A stretch of DNA of 64,000 bases from Diplolepis rosae (taxonomy: Eukaryota; Arthropoda; Insecta; Hymenoptera; Diplolepididae): assembly GCA_030998225.1 (NCBI GenBank), contig JAPYXD010000714.1, positions 7,192,001 to 7,256,000 of the forward strand, given 5' to 3'. The notes beneath the pieces were generated by a model. The model saw only the letters and a list, made by a program, of their open reading frames with translations. It was not told the origin of the DNA and ran no database searches. Of this stretch, positions 11,275 to 20,676 are shown piece by piece (the first letter of the stretch is position 1; the number at the start of each line of letters is the position of its first letter). Both the position numbers and the translations under genes were made by a program.

Positions 11275-11514
11275 ATGGAACAAATTCATCGCAAACGCAT
11301 AGATGATCTCATTGAAATAGTTCCCTGTTTTATCGACATGGTAGCTCTCTGGCCATATTTAATTCAAATTGGAATTTTTAACCAAGACGACTGTAATATT
11401 CCCAAGTGGAGCAGAAACCTAAACAATCCAGAAATAATAAAAGATATTTTTTCAACAATCAAAACAAAAGAACCGGACGCATATAAAAATTTAATTCTCA
11501 GCTTATGGCTATGA
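11275..11514 (+). CDS. E2 copy: CARD-like small protein
   Basis: A 79-residue intact frame between integrase and glycoprotein 1. Its ATG is five bases after a splice-acceptor-like TTATTCCAG. The pattern 'IHRKRIDDLIEIV', then 'LWPYLIQIGIFNQDD', then 'IIKDIFSTIKTKEPDAYKNL' followed by 'LSLW' follows the six-helix spacing of a caspase recruitment domain: basic helix 1, L-x3-L-x4-G-I/L helix 2-3, K-x-x-P-x-A-[FY] before helix 6. It is most like CARDs of insect Dronc/Dark-type proteins. There is nothing else in the protein, so it would be a CARD-only protein that could block apoptosome assembly; this is inference. Decayed copies lie in the same position at 17409 and 26470. Confidence 0.55.
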   Translation: MEQIHRKRIDDLIEIVPCFIDMVALWPYLIQIGIFNQDDCNIPKWSRNLNNPEIIKDIFSTIKTKEPDAYKNLILSLWL

Positions 11515-11680
11515 AATCACATTGCCATAGCCGACATGTTGGATATAATGAACTAGGAACGCAGAATACAAAAAGTAAATCAATAACTTCACAAATATAC
11601 ATATGTAACGATAAAACATTTTTCTATTCTTATATTACAAAGCAAAATAAGCTGCTAATTGGAACCTCCTTTTTCCAGAG

Positions 11681-13486
11681 ATGGGATTACGAGGCTTCCT
11701 TTTGGCACTGCTCACTTGCAACTTCAACTATATAACAACAGTCTACGCCATCATAGGATTCGATTGCCGTTTAAATCTATCAAATATTACATTATCTTTA
11801 CTAGAGGTTGGAGAATGTGATCTACCTCGATCTCAAGTACATGTTGAAAGAACTTATATAAAACTTTTACAATTAACTTGATTTTCAAATACAAAAGTAA
11901 TACAATGCAAAATAGAAATTCGACGCGCCATCTATCATTGTGGTATGCATTCTCACAGTTCCATAGTAGCAAATGGCCACAGTGAATATATACATGATGT
12001 TACACGAGATCAATGTAATCAACTGCACACAATAGGAACATTTTTAGTAACCCATTTTCTTCAGATATTAAAGTTAAAAGTAAATGAAACTTCATTTCAT
12101 AGCGTTACTTTAGCAGGTTCTGTAACACCTAATGGAGACTGTACTAGTACACAATTTTCTGACCCATACGGAACATGGAATAATGTCGTAGTCCAAGCAA
12201 TATTTAAAATAACTTTACAAGAACATTACGCAACTATTCATTTAAATTCAAATAAAATTGCATTAGGATCTGGAATAAAATGCACAGTTTCAGACACATT
12301 CTGTACAGACGTAGAATATGGACAAACATTCTGGGATACGCTACCTAATGACGTATGTAATTTTAACAAATATGAAATTATATATGAAGGACCAGCACAT
12401 AAAACATATGACAACACGAAAGACAATTCTGAAACCTTTTATTCTTTAACGACTGAAGATATAACCTTCATACTGGCTGAAAAAACAAGAAAACCAGTTT
12501 GCAGTTACGTTTCAATACAAACCGAACATACAAAATTATTAATTTTTGGAACCAGACCTGGAAATTCATTTTTAGAAAATAAACATTTAGAAGTTCAAAA
12601 TATGGACATTTTTACAAACGTTAACTCTAAATTTATATATGTGGAACGACATATACGCACTGAAGTAAATAGACTTTGTCACGATGTTCTTACTCAACGA
12701 TGCATACTTGAACAGCTATTTTTTAGAAATACATTAACCATAGCAACCCAATCACCAGACGAATTTGCATATCATTTAATGAAAGTCCCAGGACATATGT
12801 CAGTAATTGCAGGAGAAGTAGTACATATTGTAAAATGTATACCGGTTGAAGTAAAATATCGCAAAACTGAAGAATGTTATCTACAACTACGAATATTTAG
12901 AGGTAATCAATCTGATTTTGATAAACTACGAGATCATATTATGTTTCCCGCAGAAAAACCAATGATTCTAAATTCTTTAGCTAGAGAAATAACAGGACAT
13001 CCAACTATTAGTCAAGGAATATCATTAACGAATTTATTTAATGAAGATGTAATTGAAAAAATTGCTGAATCCGCATGGGGTAAATTTTGGACAATTTTTA
13101 CAAGTTTTGGAACTACTAGTGCAGGCCTAATTGGATTAATAATAATAATTAGAGGGATTAAATTGATAGCGGATACCATTATTCATGGATATGCACTACA
13201 CAGATTATTTGGATGGTCTCTCCATCTACTAGGAGCCTTCTGGGATTCGGTCACTAACCTCTTATCACACTTAGGTTCCCATCGACCTCCTGCACCTCCT
13301 GCTGAGAGCCATCAAGAACTGCTAACAGCTTCAGCGCCACAAAGCTCGAAAGAGGCACCTAAAAGTCCATCGTATTACGCAAATACTACTTCAGGTAAAG
13401 ATCACAATAATACAAACACAACTCTTTATCCTCACTCTGAACTAAAAGAAGAACTTAGTAGAACCCACTACTCTATCCAAATCTAA
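11681..13486 (+). pseudogene. E2 copy: envelope glycoprotein 1, mononegavirus/chuvirus-like
   Basis: 601 codons in one frame with a single internal stop at 11879-11881; the E4 copy has Gly at this codon. The ATG follows CCTTTTTCCAG by two bases. Residues 1-23 form a signal peptide. The ectodomain has many conserved Cys ('GFDC', 'VGECDLP', 'DQCNQLHTIGT'), a membrane segment lies near residues 475-495 ('GLIGLIIII'), and a Pro-rich tail of about 100 residues follows. The layout resembles class III-type glycoproteins of chuviruses and related negative-strand viruses, which insect LTR elements have captured more than once, rather than the F-type Env usual in errantiviruses. Such proteins mediate membrane fusion. 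Family assignment is by pattern only. Confidence 0.65.
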
Positions 13487-13496
13487 CATCTTCAGA

Positions 13497-14234
13497 ATGT
13501 CGCATGTTCCTTTTACAACCTTACTAAACAAAATTATTCAACAAAGAGGAGATCCACCCCTCATTTATGAGATGCTCATTGAACAAACCAATAATAATGA
13601 ATGTCTATTTCACGTTAATTTACAATATAAAAATTATATAATAATAAATAGTGGCAAAGATAAAGAAAATGTAAAGCAAAAGGTAGCACAAAATTTATAT
13701 AATGCCTTAATTAATGAATCAAAGGAAACAAATCAAAACGTCCAACCAAATTCTATTAGTAAAAATTGCAAAAAATTAAACGAAATTTGCGCTCAAAATA
13801 AATTTGAGTATCCAAAGTATACAGTATTACGAATAAAAACCTCATCAAAAGACTCAACATACATAGCAATTTATTTCATTAACAACATTAAACAAATAGG
13901 AATAGCAAACTCGATAGTAACAGTTAAGGATTTTGCTGCCATAAAAGTTATTAATCCTTTTTCACATAAAGACGAGAAATGTGAACTAAGTTTGATAAAC
14001 TCACTAGAACATTTGCATGTAACAATTCAGGAATCATCTGTAAACGATCCAAAACCTTCAACGAGTAGCCAAATAACAAAATCTATTACTTCAAATAACA
14101 ACCGTGTTAAAAATACAAATTCATATAAAATTAAAACAAATAATAATTCTACTGCATCATCTTTCTCTACGAAAAACTTCAAAAAATGTTTTAAATGCGG
14201 ATATAGACCTCCCAACCAGTACAATAAATTCTAA
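13497..14234 (+). CDS. E2 copy: tandem dsRNA-binding-domain protein
   Basis: A 245-residue intact frame starting 10 bases after the glycoprotein stop, with the ATG one base after ACATCTTCAG. Residues 5-73 read as a dsRBD: 'LLNKIIQQRGDPPLIYEML', an F-x-V strand, then 'GKDKENVKQKVAQNLYNAL' as the C-terminal basic helix. Residues 91-152 form a second, weaker dsRBD ('LNEICAQNKFEYPKYTVL', 'FAAIKVI') that lacks the KKxAK basic patch. An Asn/Ser/Thr-rich linker follows, and the protein ends in a half zinc knuckle ('CFKCG'), so the C-terminus is probably truncated. Proteins built this way bind dsRNA without sequence preference; a role as RNA-silencing suppressor is inferred. Confidence 0.65.
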   Translation: MSHVPFTTLLNKIIQQRGDPPLIYEMLIEQTNNNECLFHVNLQYKNYIIINSGKDKENVKQKVAQNLYNALINESKETNQNVQPNSISKNCKKLNEICAQNKFEYPKYTVLRIKTSSKDSTYIAIYFINNIKQIGIANSIVTVKDFAAIKVINPFSHKDEKCELSLINSLEHLHVTIQESSVNDPKPSTSSQITKSITSNNNRVKNTNSYKIKTNNNSTASSFSTKNFKKCFKCGYRPPNQYNKF

Positions 14235-14271
14235 TATAAACATTCCATACCGATTCAGGAAATCAACTGCA

Positions 14272-14857
14272 ATGGAGCATTACTACGACGAGCCTACATA
14301 CGTACCAAGTTACCAAAAAAAAAATACAGAACAGACTTCATGGGATTTTTAAATCATGTAGAAATTTTAAGAAACTTTACGATAAAATATGGATTGCCGT
14401 TACCGCAATATACAGTCTATCCTGACCCAAATTCGAAAATAAAGTCATTTTTTTTTTTGCACAAATTAATATAAATGAACATTTTGTTATACAAGCCGGC
14501 CCTACTAGCGAATTAGCTGAAAATAGAGCAGCATTAAAATTATTGTTACTACTAATGAGATCATACTATTTTTGCGACGAAAAATTTTATAATAATGATG
14601 ATAAAAACATGCAAAAAACCAAAAATCAAAGTATTCAAACCGATCCAAGACCAAAATTAATACCTTGGGAAAATTCCTGTAGATTTTGTAACACTCAAAT
14701 GCATGCCACAAAAGAGTGCCGTAGACGAAATATTTTTAAAGTAGACAAATCAACCCAATTTCCCCCTCCAGTTCCACCAAGAAACTCCTCAACATTTAGT
14801 AGACTTTTTTCCCCTTTTCTCCAAAAAACTTCTAGACCTAATTCCAACCATATGTAA
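14272..14857 (+). pseudogene. E2 copy: dsRBD plus CCHC zinc-knuckle protein
   Basis: ATG 13 bases after an acceptor-like ATACCGATTCAG. Frame changes occur in a run of ten A (about 14315) and a run of ten or so T (about 14449). Allowing for them, it encodes a dsRBD: 'VEILRNFTIKYGLPLPQY', then 'NEHFVIQAGPTSELAENRAALKLLLLL'-type C-terminal helix (about 14485-14560). The second half carries a CCHC knuckle, Cys-x2-Cys-x4-His-x4-Cys, in 'CRFCNTQMHATKEC' (about 14682-14723), and a Pro-rich end. Copies occur at 17711-18186 and 29281-29745. Homopolymer indels make this copy non-functional. Confidence 0.65.
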
Positions 14858-14916
14858 ACATCCTATTTTTTTCAATATCAATCCTACTTTTCTTTTTCAG
14901 CCTTCCGAGAAACCTA

Positions 14917-15990
14917 ATGAATTTCCTTAATCAACTAGCATCCAGAGTGTATTTAATTTTAATTCCACTCCTTTTCTCCAAAGCAGAAAAATAGTTCATA
15001 GACTCACAATTTTCTCATTCTTTAGGGATTTATTTTGAACCGACTTCAAAAGTTCGTCTTTTTTCTGAAAAATATCATTTTTATCTTATATTGATGTCTT
15101 TCAGCCAGACGTACTTAGATACAAAATAAGAGATTTCTCACATATATTATGTGAATATTGCATACGTTCAAATATTGCCGATAATTGTTATTTATACGAT
15201 CATCAGACGCAACTTGATTTCATAGAACAACGAATCAACTATTTTTTTGAAGAAATATCATTTATATCTAGACAAGCTCGTAATATCAAGAATATTTCTA
15301 AAACTAATGATCCATTCCTGCAACAGATACAAAAAGTACTTTTAGAATTGAGAATGAGACAGGAAACCTCCCTTTACTGGCCCAAAGAAAATTTATTTCT
15401 ACTCCCAAACCCATTTTTCCAAAAAGTTACAAATCTTTCTTCAAAACTTGACAACATTATGACGTACAAAAAATTCACCTATATCGAATATTAGCAGCAA
15501 ATTGGCTCAAAGACCTGCATGGAATTTCTCAATCTTTTCTATTACTCCTTGACCAACTTACAGAAGCTATTACCCATGCCGCAACTAATTTATGGCACCC
15601 TATGCTACTTCCTGATACCTTTTTAGACTTCAAATCCAACAAAGAAGACCCACACCTTTCAACATCCCTTTTTTCTATGGTCCTTCCATTTTCTAAACTA
15701 CAATACTTCTTATTTTATAAGTACTTGATTTTTATTATGACTATACCAATCCCATCTGCTAAAGAATTCCAATTATTTAAACCACATCCAATTCCAATAC
15801 ATCTCAATTTCAATACTGACGTAATTTCCTCTATTTACATAAAACCTCAAAATTTTTATCTCGCTATTTCTTCAAATAACCAATCATACTTTACAACAAA
15901 TGAAAATTTCCTCAATGCATGTTATCAAAATGAATTCCAAACATTTTGTCACCCACCAAGATGTATATCTAATATAGATAAAAATCCTAT
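14917..15990 (+). pseudogene. E2 copy: F-type envelope glycoprotein 2, broken
   Basis: ATG 16 bases after CTTTTTCAG. A hydrophobic signal peptide ('VYLILIPLL') is followed by a stop at 14992, then 'GIYFEP', the start of mature F-type Env proteins in errantiviruses and baculoviruses. Frame changes near 15090 and 15470 interrupt a helical central part. The segment 15602-16036 continues with 'NENFLNACY' and a Cys pair typical of the ectodomain. At about 15990-16005 it jumps into the dsRBD gene, so the membrane-proximal end, both Cys-rich genes and the start of the dsRBD gene are deleted here. Better-preserved halves are at 18247-19135 and 33713-34362. Confidence 0.6.
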
Positions 15991-16004
15991 ATATTGTAAT
16001 ATCG

Positions 16005-16349
16005 CTAGGGTTACAACAAGAGCTACCACCATTTGAAGCGACTTGCGAAAATTTTAAAGATAATTTAACCTATGCTTGTATTGGGGAACCTGCGACCCAA
16101 AAGAAAGTAGCCAAACAGAACGCAGCAGCTAAAGTCTTGGAAACACTTTCCACGAAATATGTATTTTTAGAAGAGAAATTAGAAAAATGCTTAGTAACAA
16201 AATCAAAATTTTTAACAATAAGTGATAAAAGCGGTAGAAGAGCTTTACAGAAATGGACCAATGCATGTGAAAGGTGTTTTCAAAGAGGACATTTAGCTCA
16301 TAACTGCCGCAACTCTTTACGTAATAAAAAATATAAAAATAATTCCTGA
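16005..16349 (+). pseudogene. E2 copy: C-terminal dsRBD plus CCHC protein, N-truncated
   Basis: Open from within a dsRBD ('ELPPFEATCENFKDNL', 'ATQKKVAKQNAAAKVLETL') through a Lys-rich linker to an intact CCHC knuckle 'CERCFQRGHLAHNC' at about 16267-16308, then a basic tail. The canonical KKxAKxxAA helix that contacts the dsRNA major groove and phosphates is fully conserved. The first third of the dsRBD is lost at the deletion junction with glycoprotein 2. This is the last gene before the 3' UTR and LTR. Confidence 0.75.
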
Positions 16350-16804
16350 GAAAAAAAAAAAATTTCTTTTACTAATCTACGACATTATGAAATTACGTTT
16401 TATATTACAGCATGTTATTTATAATTTACGAATATGAAATAAAAAATCATTGAAGTATTTAGTTATATGACAAAAAATCATATGTAACCTTATATTAAGT
16501 TCATACTATTTAAAAAAAAAACTGTAATTATTTATAACAAAAAAATTATAATATTAAGATATTATAAATTTTTATGACATCAAAAAAAAAAAATGTTCGA
16601 TATTGGAATGTATCAAATAGTAAAACAAATAGTAAAAATAGTAAAAAATTGTAAAGCAGACGCTGAAATGAATGTTGTGTTTATCATTCATATTTTGTTA
16701 CTATATCAGAAAAATAATTTGAATGTATCTCTTCAAAAACATTAATGAATGTATTCATCTTCCAAAGATTCGATCGCGGATGCTTCACCTCCGCGCTCGA
16801 ACTA
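16350..16804 (+). other. 3' UTR of E2
   Basis: AT-rich non-coding stretch shared with E1, E3 and E4. It ends in a conserved 'GATTCGATCGCGGATGC' block just before the polypurine tract. Confidence 0.6.
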
Positions 16805-16814
16805 GGGGGGGAGG
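16805..16814 (+). promoter_or_regulatory. Polypurine tract of E2
   Basis: GGGGGGGAGG run directly before the LTR start. Confidence 0.75.
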
Positions 16815-17408
16815 TGTAACGTCCCGCGACGTATTTGAATGTACTATAGGCACGGGCTAGGTCTAGAGAGAAATCTGGAGAAATTACTAAAAGAGAGAGA
16901 AAACCACCTATTGAAAAGAGATATATTACTATGTCACACGCTGCGGGAGACTGCGCAATGCGTGACGTCACCAAAAAATATAATATAAAAAGGACACGCC
17001 GCCAAGGGAAAACTAATCTTGTGTGCAGAATTTATGTGTGGCACCTGTGGGAATCGCATCTCAGTCACACCTGTGAGGATTATACTGAAGTGAACTTAAG
17101 AAACTAATAAGGTACAGAACATCTCTCTCTCTCTGTCTCTGTCTCTCTCTCCCTTGTTAGTTTGTTATTTTACCAATTGCCCGTGCCATATTGTATGCAT
17201 CGATTTGTTATTTGGATTGACTTTTATATTTAACTTTAGAATTTTATAATATTAAATTTATAATTCAAATAAACTTAAATTGTCTTACTTTATAATCATT
17301 GTGTCTTTTCATTGACTTATCCTCATCCCTAAGCGAGGATCATTCGATCCTAACTTAAAACGAGGAATCTTCGATCAAATAAAGTATTTACGTACTTGTG
17401 ACGTAACA
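16815..17408 (+). repeat. LTR of E2 (subfamily B), complete
   Basis: 594 bp from TGTAACGTCCCGCGACG to TGTGACGTAACA; the two ends are imperfect inverted repeats (TGTaACGTC / GACGTaACA). It has a TATA-like 'AATATAAAAAGG' near 16983, a CTCT microsatellite near 17125 and AATAAA near 17267. Subfamily B shares the first 30 bp with subfamily A but diverges after it. It abuts a CARD-gene fragment of E3 directly at 17409, so E2 appears to sit inside E3. Confidence 0.85.
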
Positions 17409-17672
17409 CCTATTTTATCGACATGGTAGCTCTCTGGCCATACTTATTTAAAACTGGAATTTTTAAGCAAGATTACTGCAATATTCCCACATGGAGCAGA
17501 AAACTAAATAATCCAGATACAATAATGGATATTTTTTCAACATTAAAAACAATATAAATCCTTATAAAATAAAAAGAAATAATATTTGTACCACATCGCC
17601 TTTTTCTGGAAAAAGCTTTAAGAAATATTTTAAATGCGGATATAGACCCCCCAATTACTACAATAAGTTCTA
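17409..17672 (+). pseudogene. E3 copy: CARD-gene remnant joined to tail of tandem-dsRBD gene
   Basis: 17409-17555 matches the middle and end of the CARD gene at 11325-11480, with stops. It then jumps, with a deletion of all glycoprotein 1 and most of the tandem-dsRBD gene, to the half zinc knuckle ('KCGYRPPNYYNKF') matching 14180-14232. Confidence 0.7.
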
Positions 17673-17710
17673 ATATAAATATCCCATACCGATTCAGGGA
17701 ATCATCTGCA

Positions 17711-18186
17711 ATGGAGCATTACTATGATGAGTCTACCCGCGTGCGAAGTTACAAAAAAAAGTTATGTAGAACAGACTCTATGGGACTTTTAAACCACATG
17801 GAAATTTTGAGAAATTTTACGATAAAATATGGATTACCGCTACCACATTACATCGATTATCCTGATCCAAATTCTACTACAACTATTAATTAGATCTTAT
17901 GATCTTTGCGATGAGGATTTTTACAATAATACCTGTAAAGGGAAAAGAAAAACAAAAAATCAGTGTTCAAAGTGATCCAAGACCAAAATTAGTATCATGG
18001 AAAAAATCATGTAGATATTGTAACACTCAAAAGCATGCTACAAAAGAGTGCCATTGACAGAATGTTTTTAAAGCTGATAAATTAACACAATTTCCCCCCG
18101 ACTTCCACCTCGAAACTCCACAACATTTAGTAGTCAATTTTCCCCTTTTTTCCAAAAAACTTCTAGACCTAAATCAAACCATGTGT
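17711..18186 (+). pseudogene. E3 copy: dsRBD/CCHC protein, internally deleted
   Basis: The N-terminal half of the dsRBD is open for 60 codons ('MEILRNFTIKYGLPLPHY'). A deletion near 17880 removes the basic C-terminal helix; the CCHC knuckle region ('CRYCNTQKHATKEC') is still readable near 18011-18052, followed by a stop. Confidence 0.65.
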
Positions 18187-18246
18187 AAACATCCAATTTT
18201 ATCCAATACTAATTCTTTTTTCTTTTTCCGCCATTCGAGAAGCATA

Positions 18247-19135
18247 ATGAAATTCCTATACCAACTACCTTCTGGCGTATACTTGATGTTAATTCTGTTT
18301 TTTACTTCTGAAGCAAAAAATTTGTATATTAATTCACAGTTTTATCACTCTTCTGGTATTTATTTTGAACCAATTTCAAAAATACGTCTATTTTCCGAAA
18401 ATTATAGTTTTATCTCTTATTTTGACATTTTGCAACCAGAAAACATAAAATATAAATAGTAGATATTTCTCACATACTTTATGAACATTGTGTACTTACA
18501 AATATTGCAAATAACTGTAATATATATAATCACCACACACAGCTTGAATTTATGAAAAAATGTATAAATTATTTTCTCGGAGAAATTCCATTTCTATCCG
18601 GACAAGCTCTTAACATCACTAATATTCCCATAAATAGTGATCCATGTTTACACCAAATTCAAAAAGTTCTTCTACAGTCAAAAATAAGACAAAAAACTTC
18701 TCTTTATTGGCCTAATGAAAATATGTTCCTACTTCCAAATCCATTTTCTAAACAACTTGAAAATCTTTCATCCAATTTCAACAACGTTACGATGTACAAA
18801 GACTGGCATAAATCTCAAATTAACCCAAATTTTTACATTTATAAAATTCTTGCAGCAAATTGGCTAGTGGACTTGCATGAAATATCCAAATCCTTTCTAT
18901 CACTGCCTGCACAACTTACGGAAGCTATAACCCATGCCGTATCAAATTTATGGCATCCCATGATGCTTCCAGATACCTTCCTGAACTTTAAATCTAACAA
19001 AGAAGACTCTCACTTTCCAACGTCTCTTTTTTCTATGATCATTCCATTTTCTAAAATGAGATACTTTCTAGTACTACTTAATTTTTACTATGACCATACC
19101 AATTCAATCTTCTAAACAATTTCAAGTATTTAAAA
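18247..19135 (+). pseudogene. E3 copy: F-type envelope glycoprotein 2, N-terminal two thirds
   Basis: Signal peptide ('GVYLMLILFF') and the mature start 'SSGIYFEPISKIRLFSENY', then a stop at 18457, and a second open stretch from 18552 to 19115 with an Asn-rich, Cys-poor helical region. No obvious polybasic cleavage site is visible. The 'GIYFEP' start plus the following W/Y-rich strand is the typical opening of errantivirus Env (baculovirus F-like class I fusion proteins). After about 19135 the sequence jumps to the tail of the first Cys-rich gene, losing the fusion-proximal part and transmembrane segment. Confidence 0.6.
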
Positions 19136-19151
19136 CACATTCAACGCCAAT

Positions 19152-19245
19152 ATATTTTTACGGACTGTAAAGGTTGTACTGAGCAATTCTTAAAAAATAA
19201 AATGCAACTTCAATTAGGAAACGAAGTCATAGTTACAAATGTTTT
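19152..19245 (+). pseudogene. E3 copy: tail of Cys-rich protein 1
   Basis: Encodes 'CKGCTEQFLKNKM', homologous to 'CKACIEQYLNNNL' at about 36344 in E4. Only the C-terminal end survives. Confidence 0.55.
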
Positions 19246-19376
19246 TCGATAAAATATTAGAGATTGTAAAGTCATAAATAAAATTCCAAACATGTCTAAA
19301 AAATGCTCTTTAAGCAAAACACTGTTAGAATCTAATTAGTATTTCAAAGCTCAATAACGAATTTGTTCAAAGAAAA

Positions 19377-19739
19377 ATGCTGCCGCAAGATTTCGAATCC
19401 ATTCAAGCCGAAATTCCAGAAAACGATAGACAGTACTACCAACCGTATATCGATCAAATAATCATAAAACATTTTTGTTGTTACTCTCCAGAAATCGAAA
19501 TATATAAAAATACTTTAGATCAAAAATTCACATGTAAAGAATGTTACAGATTTAAAATTACCTTTTTTGAAACAGAAATATCTGTACCTTTCCTTAAACT
19601 CCATATTGTAACGACGGATCTTAATATATTAAAATGTTCTGTCTGCGAAGAGCAAATTTTTTTCATACGCTTTAGAGCAGACCAGTGTTTTCTTTGCACT
19701 GAATATCTCAATGAGTTAGCAAACGCGGAAAACAAATAA
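19377..19739 (+). CDS. E3 copy: Cys-rich protein 2
   Basis: A 120-residue intact frame with ATG shortly after an AG (TTGTTCAAAG here; a better CACTCTTAG in E4). Paired cysteines 'FCC', 'CKEC', 'CSVC' and 'CFLC' suggest one or two zinc-binding sites; the last half, 'CSVCEEQ' then 'RADQCFLCTEYL', is clearly related to the end of Cys-rich protein 1 ('CHSCEEIS', 'APSCKACIEQYL'). The two genes are therefore tandem paralogues. No known family recognised. It lies between glycoprotein 2 and the last dsRBD gene. The remains of a second copy are at 36487-36960. Confidence 0.6.
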   Translation: MLPQDFESIQAEIPENDRQYYQPYIDQIIIKHFCCYSPEIEIYKNTLDQKFTCKECYRFKITFFETEISVPFLKLHIVTTDLNILKCSVCEEQIFFIRFRADQCFLCTEYLNELANAENK

Positions 19740-19846
19740 TTTATGATCCATATACATAATTCTTAATGATAATAATAACTAATTTCCATTTAAATCAAAT
19801 TAATCACCAACAACTCAAATAGATAATTCTTTTGCAGATAAGGACA

Positions 19847-20300
19847 ATGGCACTGCAAGAAAAAGATTTGACAAAGGTTAGCGCAGTACAAATACTTAAT
19901 GAAATAAGTATTGAATACGATTTTGCAGTACAAAAGTACAAAGTAAAATCGCTTGGAATACACCAGGAACTACCGCCATTCGAGGCAACTTGCGACATTT
20001 TTAAAGATAACTTGACCCATGCTTGTATTGGTGAACCAGCGTCCCAAAAGAAAGTAGCCAAACAGAATGCAGCAGCTGAAGTCTTGGAAACACTTTCCAC
20101 GAAATATATATTTTTAGAAGAGAAATTAGAAAAATGCTTAATAACGGAATCAAAAATTTTTAATATAAGTGATAAAAACAATGAAAAAGTTTTACAAAAA
20201 TGGACTAATTCATGTTAAAGGGGTTTTTGAAGAGGACATTTAGCTCATAACTGCCGCAATCCTTTACGTAATAAAAAATATAAAAATAACCCTTAAAAAT
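19847..20300 (+). pseudogene. E3 copy: dsRBD plus zinc-knuckle protein
   Basis: The start at 19847 is chosen because it follows TTCTTTTGCAG by nine bases; an in-frame ATG at 19832 lies before that AG. Residues 11-82 are a complete dsRBD: 'AVQILNEISIEYDFAVQKY', 'ELPPFEATCDI' and 'SQKKVAKQNAAAEVLETL', with the alpha2 KKxAK motif intact. A stop at 20216 removes the following CCHC knuckle, which remains readable with errors ('RGHLAHNC'). In E2 the knuckle is intact. This is the clearest dsRBD in the window; a dsRNA-binding, RNAi-suppressor-like role is inferred. Confidence 0.78.
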
Positions 20301-20665
20301 TTTCACTAATCTACGACATTATAAAATTACGTTTCATATAAAATATTACAGCATGTTATTTATAATTTACGAATATTAAATACCGCAATCACGCATAAAA
20401 ATTGTTGATGTATTTAAGTATATAACAAAAATATATCATATGTAACCTTATGTTAAGTTCATACTATACAAATATGTTAATATTGGAATGTATCAAATAG
20501 TAAAATGCAAAAAAAAAAACAAACGTCGAAATGAATGTTATATTTATCATTCGCCTGTTGCTATTATATCAGAAAAAGAATTTGAATGTATTTCTTTAAA
20601 ACATAAGCTAATTTATTCTTCTTCTGAAGATTCGATCGTGGAAACCATGCCCCCGCGCTTGAACT
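20301..20665 (+). other. 3' UTR of E3
   Basis: AT-rich non-coding sequence closely matching 8240-8692. Confidence 0.6.
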
Positions 20666-20676
20666 GAGGGGGGAGG
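20666..20676 (+). promoter_or_regulatory. Polypurine tract of E3
   Basis: GAGGGGGGAGG before the LTR. Confidence 0.75.
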
